From contig NZ_WQLB01000006.1 of assembly GCF_009755355.1 (NCBI RefSeq), forward strand, positions 1 through 64,000: a stretch of 64,000 nucleotides of DNA, in the 5' to 3' direction. This stretch comes from Deinococcus arboris. Its GTDB lineage: Bacteria; Deinococcota; Deinococci; Deinococcales; Deinococcaceae. Position numbers and translations under genes: made by a program. Numbering within the stretch: the stretch's first letter is position 1; each line of letters begins with the position of its first letter. Shown piece by piece: positions 1-8,244 of the stretch. A model generated the notes under the pieces. It searched no databases and was not told where the DNA came from. It saw nothing but the letters and a program-made list of their open reading frames with translations.

Positions 1-134
1 TTTTCAGACGCACTTTAAACACCCAGCTGATTCTCAAATTGAGCAGCCTCTCAGCGGGTGAGACTTTCAGACGGCTTCCCATTGGAAGTGGCGGCCGAGA
101 TACTTCAGCCGCCGCTGTCACGATTTTGCTGGAT

Positions 135-2057
135 TTAATGCACCGTCTTGGGCACGGCCGCCTCTTCGGCAGGGTCAGCCAGTGGCGGTCCGCTTTCGTT
201 CAGGACGTGTTCCAATGCCCTGACCACCTGCGGATCAAAGTGCTGACCGGCCTGCGTTTGAATCTCAGCCAAGGCCGCTGCCTGAGACCACGCCCGTTTG
301 TAAGGCCGCTCGCTCATCAGGGCGTCGAGCACATCGGCCACGGCCACGATGCGTCCACTGATGGGAATCTGCTCACCGCACAGACCCGCCGGATAGCCGC
401 TGCCGTCCCACCGCTCATGATGCGTCCGGGCAATTTCTTCTGCCAGGACCACCAACGGACTCTGACCTCCAGACAAGATATTGGAGCCTATCAGGCAGTG
501 AGTTTTGACGACCTCAAACTCGTCGGGCGTGAGGCGGCCGGGTTTGAGTAAAATACTGTCTGAAACCCCGATCTTCCCGACATCGTGCATCGGTGCGGCT
601 CGCCGGAGTAACTGCACTTCCTCGGGCGACAAGCCCAACTGGGCTGCTATCCCAGCGGCAGTTTCTCCCACCCGCGTCATGTGTTCCCCCGTGTCATCGT
701 CCCGGTATTCTGCGGCCCGGGCCAGCCGTTCTAGTACCTCCACCTGCGCCGCTTCGACTCGACTTCTAAGCAGCGTGTTGTGCTCTTGAATCGTCGTTTC
801 CGATACCTTGCGCTCGGTAATGTCGATGGCCACGCCAATCAGCCCCGTCAGCGTGCCATCGGGCCCCCACGCTGGAAGCTTGGAGGACCAGAACGTCCGG
901 CGCGCCCCATCAGGCAACTGGTCCGTGACTTCGTAAGTGATGCCCTGGGCCTGCTCAAGAACCTGTTCATCTCGGAGGCGCGAAGCACTTGCGACCTCTG
1001 CGCCAAACAGCTCATCATCTGTCCGTCCCAGAATGTCCTCTACCAGGCGGCCAATTTGCGCTGCACCTGCCTCATTAATCATGGTGTAACGCCGCGCCTG
1101 ATCTTTAACGAAAATGGCCTCTGGAACCGTGTCAACCACAGCCCGGAGCAAGCGGTTGCTGCTTTCAAGAGCGCTTTGGGCGGCCTCCACATCCGTGAGA
1201 TCGCGCAGGGACGCCGTGAACAGCCGTTCATTGGGCAAGTCCAGCGCCGTGATGGCCAGCTCGCAGGGAAAGGTCTCTCCCGTGCGCCGCAGGGCGGTCA
1301 GGTGCAGGCGCCGGCCCAGGACAGGCCCTTCGCCCGTTCTCAGGTAGTGGGCCAGCCCACGCTGATGTGCGTCTCGCCACTCAGGAGGAATGATGTGCGC
1401 CGCCAACTCCTGGCCAATCAGCTCTTCACGGCGGTAGCCAAACAGGCGCTCTGCCGCTGGATTCCACTCCGTGACCTTTCCGTGTTCGTCCATGACAATG
1501 ACGGCGTCAAGTGAGGAGTTGAGCACCGCCGCGTGGACCGCTTCCTGGTGAGTCAGCCGCGCCAGCGTGCGCCGCAGTTCCAACTCGCTGACGACACTAT
1601 CGGCCAGGTGCTGCAACATCTGGCACTCATCTGGCGTCAATGGCGCGCGGGGTTGCTGGTCAAGGATACACAGGGTGCCCAGTTTCTGTCCGTCTGGTGT
1701 GACCAGAGGCGCCCCCGCGTAAAAGCGGATGTGCAGCTCACCTGTGACCAGCGGATTGTCCACGAAACGCGGGTCTTGCCGGGCATCTGGAACGACAAGC
1801 ACCCCGTCCTGTTCCAGGGCATGCGCACAGAATGAAACCGAACGGGACGTCTCCCGAAAGTCCAGCCCGTAACAGGCTTTGAACCATTGCCGCTCAGCGT
1901 CAACGAGTGACACGAGGGCCATAGGCGCTTTAAAAAAGGCACTCGCCAGACGAACGGCGCGGTCATAGACCGCTTCCGGTGGCGTATCAAGAATCTGATA
2001 GGACTTCAGGGCCAGGAGGCGCGCCGCCTCAGTCTGCTGCTGGGCGTCTGCGCTCAT
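135..2057 (-). CDS. GAF-PAS-PAS-HD-GYP signalling protein, probable cyclic-di-GMP phosphodiesterase
   Basis: Predicted cytosolic sensor that hydrolyses cyclic di-GMP. An N-terminal GAF domain (roughly residues 15-160) is followed by two PAS domains (about 175-430, with NPAAERLFGY and DITERK signatures) and a C-terminal HD-GYP domain. The HD pair lies in MHDVGKIG near residue 490 and the GYP element in HHERWDGSGYP near 550, so the catalytic motifs look intact. I chose the ATG at 2057 (MSADAQQQTE), which begins the typical GAF-family N-terminus. An in-frame ATG at 2111 would add 18 residues without an obvious ribosome site. The GAF part is a paralogue of the one in the GAF-only protein near 60 kb. 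It faces the same way as the GGDEF protein upstream, so opposing cyclic-di-GMP activities sit side by side. The ligand is unknown. Confidence 0.88.
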   Translation of the reverse strand: MSADAQQQTEAARLLALKSYQILDTPPEAVYDRAVRLASAFFKAPMALVSLVDAERQWFKACYGLDFRETSRSVSFCAHALEQDGVLVVPDARQDPRFVDNPLVTGELHIRFYAGAPLVTPDGQKLGTLCILDQQPRAPLTPDECQMLQHLADSVVSELELRRTLARLTHQEAVHAAVLNSSLDAVIVMDEHGKVTEWNPAAERLFGYRREELIGQELAAHIIPPEWRDAHQRGLAHYLRTGEGPVLGRRLHLTALRRTGETFPCELAITALDLPNERLFTASLRDLTDVEAAQSALESSNRLLRAVVDTVPEAIFVKDQARRYTMINEAGAAQIGRLVEDILGRTDDELFGAEVASASRLRDEQVLEQAQGITYEVTDQLPDGARRTFWSSKLPAWGPDGTLTGLIGVAIDITERKVSETTIQEHNTLLRSRVEAAQVEVLERLARAAEYRDDDTGEHMTRVGETAAGIAAQLGLSPEEVQLLRRAAPMHDVGKIGVSDSILLKPGRLTPDEFEVVKTHCLIGSNILSGGQSPLVVLAEEIARTHHERWDGSGYPAGLCGEQIPISGRIVAVADVLDALMSERPYKRAWSQAAALAEIQTQAGQHFDPQVVRALEHVLNESGPPLADPAEEAAVPKTVH

Positions 2058-2204
2058 GGACTGAGCATAGAAAACTGGCCCTTTCAGAAGCCTCACGGCC
2101 CGCTGATTCATGAAGTCTTAAACGGTTCAGGCCAATTGTAGGTTGAAGCATGAATGAGACAACTCTGCTTCTCCTGGCAGCCTCGCCACCACCGCTTTAA
2201 GGAC

Positions 2205-3701
2205 TCAACCTGCTCGCCGCCGCGCCTTCTGAGCGTACATACGTTCATCGGCAAGCCCCAGGAGGGCTTCACCAACACCCTCATGCGGAAAATACGCCGC
2301 CCCCACACTGGCCCCCAACTCGGGAAAGCCCCGCGCCTGCACATCCCGCACGATACTGGCGACCCGCTCATGAACGGCTGGTTCGCCCTCCGCCGCGCTG
2401 TGGGCCAGCAGCAGCGCAAATTCATCTCCTCCCAGGCGGTAGGCGCGGTCCTCGGGACGGAAAGCCCCGGGCAGCGCGCGCCCAAAGGCCGAGAGGAGCG
2501 CGTCACCGTGGGCATGGCCCTGACGGTCATTGACGGCTTTCAGGCCGTCCAGATCAATCATGACGACCGCCAATGTCAGGCCGTGGCGCTGGGCACGCGC
2601 CGTTTCACGAACCAGATCCGTTTCGAAGGCGCGGCGGTTGGCCAGGCCGGTCAGCGTGTCCTCGTGGGCCAAGCGCTGTGCAAGGGCATGCTCCTGCGCG
2701 CGGGTGGTCACGTCACGCGCCACCACAGCCTGCCCCAGGGTGTTCCCCCATGCGTTGCGCACCGTTGACAGGCGCAGCTCCCACACCTCGCGGCCGGGGC
2801 GCCACTCGGTTATGCGCCCCTCGGCCATCTGTGGCCAGCTCTGAAACACGTCCCCTATCTGTGCGCCGCGCAGTTCGGGGGCAGGGCGGCCAGCCAGCCG
2901 GAGGGCACGCTCATTGATATCCAGAATCCGGTTGTGGGCATCCAGGACGAAAACCGCATCTGTGAGCTGTTCGACGACCTGACGGTGAGCGAGCGGCGCC
3001 ACACGGAGCAGCCCGTAGCGCCTCATGCTCCAGGCAACAGGCAGTAAACACAGCGCGAAAAAGACAGGTGCAGGCGCCACGCCTCCAGGTAAAACCGGAA
3101 TGCCCAGGAGAAAAGCGGTATTGACCGCGTTAGGCACCAATACGGTCAACAGCATCACGAGGCTCTGGGCGCGGTCAGAGCGTTGCCCAGAGCGCCAGGT
3201 GGACAGCAGTCGCCAGGCGCCCCATACCAGCAGCGCATTGGGATAAGCCACGATCAGGAGCCAATACAGCGGCGTGCGCTCGACCTGGCCCCAGGTGGGG
3301 ACCGTGCCTGGCGGGAAGCGCCAGATTAGACTGTGCTGCTCATTGGTCCAGAGCAGCACGAGGGCCAGGCAGGGCACCACCAGCAGGGGCAGGAGCCGCG
3401 AGAGGGGCAGAGGTTCAGGAAGTGGCTGCAAGTAGCGCAGGACCAGGGCCAGCCACGCGACAGGAATGGTCAGAATGCCCAGGAACTGCACCAGGCCCCA
3501 CCGCCACCGGTCCTGCGCGTCACTGGCTGTGAGGGACAGAACGTCGCCAATAAGCCACACACAAATCCCCAGAAGAACTGCCAGGAACGCCCGCTGAAGA
3601 GGCTGTCCCAGCCGGTGCAGAATGCTCCCGGCCATCAGGAGAGTGCCTGACAACGCCAGCAGCGGCAGCAGCGTGGCAGAGGTCAGGATGTAGGTCGTCA
3701 T
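2205..3701 (-). CDS. 7TM-PAS-GGDEF diguanylate cyclase
   Basis: Membrane-bound enzyme predicted to make cyclic di-GMP from two GTP. Residues 1 to about 230 are hydrophobic and resemble the seven-helix N-terminal region found on some histidine kinases. A PAS domain follows (about 235-335) and a GGDEF domain fills 340-498. The active site reads GGDEF at 424-428, and an RxxD product-inhibition site (RPED) sits five residues before it, so the enzyme is probably active and feedback-inhibited. The 498-residue length is normal for this architecture. It lies about 150 bases upstream of the HD-GYP gene on the same strand, so the two may be co-transcribed, although I see no overlap. The signal sensed is unknown. 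Confidence 0.9.
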   Translation of the reverse strand: MTTYILTSATLLPLLALSGTLLMAGSILHRLGQPLQRAFLAVLLGICVWLIGDVLSLTASDAQDRWRWGLVQFLGILTIPVAWLALVLRYLQPLPEPLPLSRLLPLLVVPCLALVLLWTNEQHSLIWRFPPGTVPTWGQVERTPLYWLLIVAYPNALLVWGAWRLLSTWRSGQRSDRAQSLVMLLTVLVPNAVNTAFLLGIPVLPGGVAPAPVFFALCLLPVAWSMRRYGLLRVAPLAHRQVVEQLTDAVFVLDAHNRILDINERALRLAGRPAPELRGAQIGDVFQSWPQMAEGRITEWRPGREVWELRLSTVRNAWGNTLGQAVVARDVTTRAQEHALAQRLAHEDTLTGLANRRAFETDLVRETARAQRHGLTLAVVMIDLDGLKAVNDRQGHAHGDALLSAFGRALPGAFRPEDRAYRLGGDEFALLLAHSAAEGEPAVHERVASIVRDVQARGFPELGASVGAAYFPHEGVGEALLGLADERMYAQKARRRAG

Positions 3702-3962
3702 AGGTCAGCCGGGAGGGTGAGCGCAGCTTAGGACGGGGCGACTTGCGAAAGTCTCACCGGGGGTGGCCGGGCTCATCTCTGAAGAGTGGAGGGGGAAATT
3801 CATCTCAGCAGCTATCCGCCGAATGCCTCTCCACACAGATGAAAGGCAGAACGACTCAGCTGGGCGAGGGCCTCACCTGTGCAGCAAATTGGCAGAGCCG
3901 CAGTCCAGGTGCGGGCACATTTTGACCAGCCGACGAGCCTGTGGCCTGTATACCATCAGGCT
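3702..3962. other. Intergenic leader region of the diguanylate cyclase gene
   Basis: No convincing reading frame on either strand. It lies between the GGDEF gene start and the terminator of the short minus-strand unit, so it must carry the GGDEF promoter. I could not pick a clear -35/-10 pair. Confidence 0.4.
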
Positions 3963-3997
3963 AAAAAAGGCCTCTGGCGGCTCACCGAAGGGAGGCC
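3963..3997 (-). terminator. Rho-independent terminator of the small minus-strand unit
   Basis: On the minus strand GGCCTC and GAGGCC form a stem around a 17-base loop that can itself pair partly. Six Ts follow directly. It starts 16 bases after the stop codon of the 47-residue frame, a normal distance, and insulates that unit from the GGDEF gene downstream. Confidence 0.7.
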
Positions 3998-4013
3998 AGG
4001 AGTTACGCCGGAC

Positions 4014-4157
4014 TCACCCTCGGGCTGCGGCTGTGATGCGGTCAGTTGCCGCGCGAGTGGCTTCCGGGTGCTGCTCTAACGCCTGAACCAACGACGCCAG
4101 ACTGTTCGCCTCTTTGGTCAGAGGCTGCTTCACCGCGCGCCAACGAAGTGATTTCAT
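4014..4157 (-). CDS. Possible 47-residue helical protein (or small RNA) with its own promoter and terminator
   Basis: A 47-codon frame starting MKSLRWRAVKQP and ending ITAAARG. It is basic at the N-terminus, then alternates Leu/Ala with polar residues as an amphipathic helix would; no signal peptide or known motif is visible. Support is positional. A good -10 (TACAAT) lies five bases before the ATG with a -35 17 bases further up, giving a leaderless message, and a strong terminator starts 16 bases after the stop. The whole unit is about 195 bases. It could equally be a small regulatory RNA whose frame is accidental. I do not recognise a family. Confidence 0.5.
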   Translation of the reverse strand: MKSLRWRAVKQPLTKEANSLASLVQALEQHPEATRAATDRITAAARG

Positions 4158-4162
4158 ACGCC

Positions 4163-4191
4163 ATTGTACTTAGACGAGGAGGGCGTGACCA
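4163..4191 (-). promoter_or_regulatory. Promoter of the 47-residue ORF (leaderless)
   Basis: On the minus strand TGGTCA (4186-4191) and TACAAT (4163-4168) are separated by exactly 17 bases. The ATG begins five bases after the -10, so transcription should start at or next to the start codon. Confidence 0.55.
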
Positions 4192-4258
4192 GGTTCGGCA
4201 CAGGCTGCTTTCCACCTTCGGGATGGACGAAGCGTGTGCTCCACGAGCAACCTCATAG

Positions 4259-4314
4259 GTCTGGCACCTCTGACCGTTGAGGACCAGACAACAGGTCGCC
4301 TGAACCTGCGACCT
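4259..4314. other. Two adjacent hairpins in an intergenic region
   Basis: The first hairpin pairs GTCTGG and CCTC (4259-4270) with GAGG and CCAGAC (4279-4289), with a small internal bulge. The second pairs AGGTCGC (4293-4299) with GCGACCT (4308-4314) perfectly. No T-run follows on either strand, so they are not typical terminators. They could be structured RNA or protein-binding sites; the role is unknown. Confidence 0.4.
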
Positions 4315-4427
4315 CGGCGCTTCTTCTCAAAACCAAGCACTTGCTATGACGAGTGCATTGCTCTCTGTCATGCCAGGCGATCTGTGCAATAACGGTCCAT
4401 TAACGTTAAAAGGTCAACACTGCCCGC

Positions 4428-4787
4428 ATGGACTCTCTCCGAGTCAAACTCACCACCGGCTATATCTCCGCACGGCTGTATCTCCTGATCTCCGTCACGA
4501 ACTCAGGTGATGACACCGTTCCTGTGGTTCGCACCATCACTCTTCAGGGCAATGCCGCCCACTTCATTGACCTTCCTCTCGATTCCACCCTGGGGATCAC
4601 CACGACCCGGCCGCTGCCCGCGCTGCTCTATCCCAGCGACCGCCTCCTTGTGTCCTTACCGTTCCAGGCACTCACTCAGTTGGAGCCTCTCTTCTTCCTG
4701 CCTCTTCAGGTCAGCGCGCATGTCCGGGACATGACTGGAGAGACTTTCAGTAGCCTGCCGGTCACACTTCACGCTCCTACGGAATAG
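4428..4787 (+). CDS. Small uncharacterised protein, 119 residues
   Basis: I do not recognise this protein. It begins MDSLRVKLTTGYISARLYLL and is rich in Val, Thr, Leu and Ser with alternating hydrophobic residues, as in an Ig-like beta sandwich. There is no signal peptide or transmembrane segment. Third codon positions are G/C-rich enough to look coding, though less extreme than in its neighbours. It stands alone, with a perfect TTAACGTTAA palindrome 19 bases before the start at 4400-4409 that could be a regulator site. No Shine-Dalgarno sequence is visible, so it may be leaderless. The gene could be spurious. Confidence 0.5.
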   Translation: MDSLRVKLTTGYISARLYLLISVTNSGDDTVPVVRTITLQGNAAHFIDLPLDSTLGITTTRPLPALLYPSDRLLVSLPFQALTQLEPLFFLPLQVSAHVRDMTGETFSSLPVTLHAPTE

Positions 4788-5245
4788 AGGAAAGCCTGCG
4801 TTCTCAAGCACGGATGGCTCAAGTCAGGGTTTGTGCCTGGGTCCATTCGCTTCTGCCTGGGTCAATGCCAGTCCATCAAAGTGTCTAGCGAGCGCAAATT
4901 GCCAGCTTCCAGGCGTGAGGGATTCCGAAGGGTCAACATGGGGCCAGCCGCTGCACCCGCGGCACGTTCAATCCGTATTTATAAACGGTGAGACTGGGCT
5001 GCCGCGCTGAGCATGGCGCATGCCACGAAGTGTTCCCCGTCCTAGTCAGCGCTGCTGGAGCCAGCAGGCTAGAGATTTCAGCGAAAGCGAACCACGCCTC
5101 CAGCGGAGCACCGGCCCCTATTGAGGAGAGCCTGAACACCACATGCGACCTCATGGCGATCACCCGCCAATAAGGCGAGCCTCTGACTGAGGCCATCAGG
5201 CCTCAAGCAGTCCAGGGAAACTTCTTCCTCCACGTTCTTTGTAGC
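4788..5245. other. Intergenic region with a direct repeat and a hairpin; no gene seen
   Basis: It lies between convergent genes. The ten-base TGCCTGGGTC occurs at 4834-4843 and 4854-4863, exactly 20 bases apart (two helical turns), as in paired regulator half-sites. TGAGGCC and GGCCTCA form a hairpin at 5188-5205. Short frames here have poor codon use and no start signals. Confidence 0.4.
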
Positions 5246-6166
5246 CTAGAGGGGCAGATCAAAGCGCATCAGGTCACGGCCCACCGTGATCGGCCCAGCA
5301 TAGATGTCAGCCATTCCCGCCGTGTAGGCGGCCTCCGCTTCCGGCGTCGCCAGCGGCACCGGAATGTGGTGCGTCAGCACGAGATGCTTGACCTGAGCGT
5401 CTTGGGCCACCTGCGCCGCTTCCAGCGTGGTCGTGTGGTACTTCGCTGGATTGGTGACCTGCACCGCCTGCGCCGGATGGGCCTGGGCGATCTCGGCCAG
5501 CCACTGGGCCTGATAGGCGTCGTGGATCAGCAGGTCTGCCTGCTGCGCGTGGCGCACGGTGCTTGGCACCGGACGGGTGTCCCCACTGATCACGACCCGG
5601 CGACCGCCAAACTCGATGAGATACCCCAGCGCAGGTTCAACCGGCCGGTGGTCAACTTCAAAGGCAGTCACGCGAACCCCACCCTCATCAAACACCACGC
5701 CGGTATTGCATTCGGTGTACTCCACGTGGGCGCCAGCGGCCTCGGACTTGTTGTACGCGACGCGGAGGTCAATATCGTAGGCCAGGGCGGTGTGGAAGGC
5801 TCCGATGATCTCACGGGTCCGGCTGGGTCCGTAGACCCGCATGGCCTGGGCACGCCCCTCGATAACGCCCACATGTGTGCGCCAGCTGCTGATGAAGAGA
5901 TCTGGAAAACCAGCGTTGTGGTCGTAGTGGTGGTGGGTAAAAAACACGTCCCGTACCCGCTGCGGCATGAGGCCAGAGGCGATCAGCTGCCGGGTCGTGT
6001 CGCAGCCGCAGTCAAAAAGCAGCACCTGGCCGCCGACGGCAACGGCCACCGCAGGTTTGGCGGCGCCCGGGTAGGCACGTGGCGTGCCGGTGCCCAGCAG
6101 AATGACGCTGAAGCCGTCGGGTGCCAGGGGCGCGATGGGGGTGGGCTGAATGAACGGCTGGGCCAT
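5246..6166 (-). CDS. Metallo-beta-lactamase-fold hydrolase (RNase Z / arylsulfatase-like)
   Basis: Binuclear-zinc hydrolase of the MBL superfamily, cytosolic. The metal motif reads THHHYDHNAGFPD near residue 78, close to the HxHxDH of the family. Later ligands are visible in SGDTRP, in the LIHDAY stretch, and in LTHHIP near the C-terminus. At 306 residues it is the usual length for the tRNase Z-like and arylsulfatase-like branch. It lacks a signal peptide, and the substrate cannot be read from sequence. It stands alone and diverges from the GH16 gene. An 11-base direct repeat (GGCCCCTGAAG at 6190-6200 and 6216-6226) lies in its upstream region. Confidence 0.85.
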   Translation of the reverse strand: MAQPFIQPTPIAPLAPDGFSVILLGTGTPRAYPGAAKPAVAVAVGGQVLLFDCGCDTTRQLIASGLMPQRVRDVFFTHHHYDHNAGFPDLFISSWRTHVGVIEGRAQAMRVYGPSRTREIIGAFHTALAYDIDLRVAYNKSEAAGAHVEYTECNTGVVFDEGGVRVTAFEVDHRPVEPALGYLIEFGGRRVVISGDTRPVPSTVRHAQQADLLIHDAYQAQWLAEIAQAHPAQAVQVTNPAKYHTTTLEAAQVAQDAQVKHLVLTHHIPVPLATPEAEAAYTAGMADIYAGPITVGRDLMRFDLPL

Positions 6167-6400
6167 AGCTCATTTTCGCGCGGCCGCAGGGCCCCTGAAG
6201 CCACGCTGTTGGACAGGCCCCTGAAGGAGAGCTGTAGGCATTTGCAGGACGAGGGCGGGCGGCAGCCTGTATTGCAGCGGTTCTAAGGTCTTCGTCCTCC
6301 TGAGGCACCAGCAGCTACCCTCTGGCGTTCACAGGGGTCCACGTTTACGTTCTACCTGAACCGGTCTAGTGAGCTGCGTGACCTGCATGAGCCCGAAGAT

Positions 6401-6414
6401 TGAAAACGCTTTCA
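6401..6414 (+). promoter_or_regulatory. LacI-family (cre-like) operator upstream of the GH16 gene
   Basis: TGAAAACGCTTTCA matches the cre/LacI-family consensus TGWAANCGNTNWCA at every defined position, including the central CG. It lies 113 bases before the glucanase start, fitting carbon-source repression of a polysaccharide-degrading enzyme. A similar, poorer copy occurs at 7932-7945. No LacI-type gene is in the window. Confidence 0.6.
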
Positions 6415-6527
6415 CCACTTGTTAGGGTGATGGAGTTCCACAGTTCATCGGGTGACCCGCACTCGTCCTCACGGCGCGTCCTGCTGCGCTGGTGGGCCTG
6501 CGTGAGCTGCCCAATCGGAGGTTTGTC

Positions 6528-7769
6528 ATGCACCGGTCCCTACCTGTCGCCGCCACCCTCGCCCTCAGCCTCGCCGCGTGCAGTCCGGCCCCCACGCCGC
6601 TTGCCGCAGGCGAACCTTCTCTGCACGCCCAGGCCACCTGGAGCCTCGTGTACGCCGACGAGTTTAACGGGACTGGTCTGGACACCAGCAAGTGGATCGC
6701 TGTCAACGGACCGGCCAACGTGAACAGCGAATTGCAGTACTACACCCCGGAAGACGTGTCGGTGCAGGGCGGCAGCCTGGTGCTCCGCACGCAGAGACGT
6801 GCCTTTGGAGGGCGCGGGTACTCTTCCGGTGAGGTGCGCAGCGGAAACAACGTGACGGTCACGCGCGGCAGCGCCGTCGAATGGCGGACGAAGATCCCCA
6901 AGGGCAAGGGCATCTGGCCGGCGAACTGGCTGGTCAGTACAGCCTGCAACGGCATTGACGGCTGCGGCTCGGCCTGGCCGCCCGAGATCGACGTGATGGA
7001 GGTGCGGGGCTCGCAACCCGCCGTCAACGTCATGACGCACTGGTGGGGCAGCTATCCAAACCAGGCTTACCAGACGAGCACCTACACTGGCCCCGACCTG
7101 AGCCAGGCGTTTCACACCTACCGCGTGGAGTGGCTGGCCGACAGCATCACCTTCTACGTGGATGGGGTGCAGCGCGCCCGTCATACCGCGAACATCACGA
7201 GCGGCACCATGCAACTTGTGATGAACACCGCCGTGGGCGGCATGTTTGATGGGAATCCGGATGGCAGCACCACCTTTCCGCAGTATCAGTACGTGGACTA
7301 CGTGCGCGTCTACCGGAACACTGGCGGCAACACGGCGGGGCCGAACCTTGTTACGAACAGTTCCTTTGATGGGGGCCTCAGCGGCTGGGGCGTGTGGTCA
7401 CCAAACAATGCGTACCAGGGCACGGCGTTCGCGGAGACGTATAACGGCCGCAACGGCATGCACGGCACGGAGTACAGCACCTCGCCCTACGAAGTGCACA
7501 CCTACCAGATCAAGACCGGGCTGGCCAGCGGCAACTACACCATGCGGGCGTGGGTGCGCTCGACCGGCGGGCAAAGCGTCGGCGAGATGCTGGTCAAGAA
7601 CTTCGGTGGCGCGCAGCGCAGTCTCGACATCCGCGGTTACACGAACTGGACGCAGGTGAGCATTCCGAATGTGAACGTGACCAACGGGCAGGCGGAGATT
7701 GGCTTCCACACGGCGGCCGGAGCGTACCAGTATCTGTACTTCGATGATGTGGAGTTCTTCAAACAGTAA
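6528..7769 (+). CDS. Secreted GH16 family beta-glucanase with C-terminal carbohydrate-binding module
   Basis: Predicted lipoprotein that hydrolyses beta-1,3 or mixed-linkage glucans outside the cytoplasm. From the ATG at 6528 (preceded by GGAGG) it has a signal sequence with a lipobox ending LAAC, cysteine 18. The GH16 catalytic domain covers about residues 32-262. The signature EIDVME begins at Glu153, supplying nucleophile and acid/base glutamates. After a short linker, residues 275-413 look like a CBM4/9-type jelly roll (NSSFDGGLSGWG at its start). An earlier in-frame start at 6492 would put extra residues before the signal peptide and is unlikely. It is monocistronic, with a LacI-type operator upstream. 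Confidence 0.92.
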   Translation: MHRSLPVAATLALSLAACSPAPTPLAAGEPSLHAQATWSLVYADEFNGTGLDTSKWIAVNGPANVNSELQYYTPEDVSVQGGSLVLRTQRRAFGGRGYSSGEVRSGNNVTVTRGSAVEWRTKIPKGKGIWPANWLVSTACNGIDGCGSAWPPEIDVMEVRGSQPAVNVMTHWWGSYPNQAYQTSTYTGPDLSQAFHTYRVEWLADSITFYVDGVQRARHTANITSGTMQLVMNTAVGGMFDGNPDGSTTFPQYQYVDYVRVYRNTGGNTAGPNLVTNSSFDGGLSGWGVWSPNNAYQGTAFAETYNGRNGMHGTEYSTSPYEVHTYQIKTGLASGNYTMRAWVRSTGGQSVGEMLVKNFGGAQRSLDIRGYTNWTQVSIPNVNVTNGQAEIGFHTAAGAYQYLYFDDVEFFKQ

Positions 7770-8244
7770 GGGACCTCTGCTGGCACGGTGAGCTCACAGC
7801 CAGCGAGAGAGGACCCTTCGCCAGGCGTTCACGACAAGACCTACATCAGCGCTCCAGATCGGTAACGCCAATCTGGGGCGTTGGTGTGCATGATGACAGG
7901 AAGGGCTCAAGATTCCGTCGGAGATAGTTTAAGAAAACGCTTGCAGATAGTAATTGCCGCGTCAGCCTGACCAGCAGTCCAGTCTGATGTGGTACGCCCT
8001 GACACGCTCCCTGCCGGCCACTTAGAGGCTGGCCTCAGTGAGTCTGAGGCGCCTCCAACATGCCCGCAGGTCCTCGGTGACAGGGCAATTCACCGCTATA
8101 TATCTGTGGGATGGAGCGCTCCTGTTGAGGAGGAAATAAACCTGACCTGGCCACCAATTGGATGTGGCGAATGGGTTAGGGCACCTCCTCAGCTCGAAGA
8201 ACAGACCTCTTCCCAGGCCACCCGATCAGGCGAGTGTCTTCTCG
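7770..8244. other. Intergenic region with competing hairpins and a second LacI-type site
   Basis: No believable gene. AACGCC (7864-7869) can pair with GGCGTT (7877-7882), while CCAGAT (7854-7859) can pair with ATCTGG (7871-7876). The two pairings are mutually exclusive as simple hairpins. The first may end GH16 transcription, though no T-run follows. At 7932-7945 AGAAAACGCTTGCA resembles the operator before the GH16 gene, with the first base and one W position off. Confidence 0.4.

Noticed and set aside
4046..4258. Plus-strand 70-codon frame overlapping the small minus-strand unit
   Set aside because: No promoter or ribosome site; the opposite strand has a complete promoter-frame-terminator arrangement.
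4180..4260. Possible 5S rRNA or tRNA in the lower-GC gap
   Set aside because: A few bases resemble conserved 5S or T-loop sequence, but no cloverleaf or 5S helices can be drawn. No tRNA or rRNA was found anywhere in the window.
7854..7882. H-type pseudoknot after the GH16 gene
   Set aside because: The two stems interleave, but there is no connecting loop between the second arms, which makes both stems forming together unlikely. I list them as alternative hairpins.
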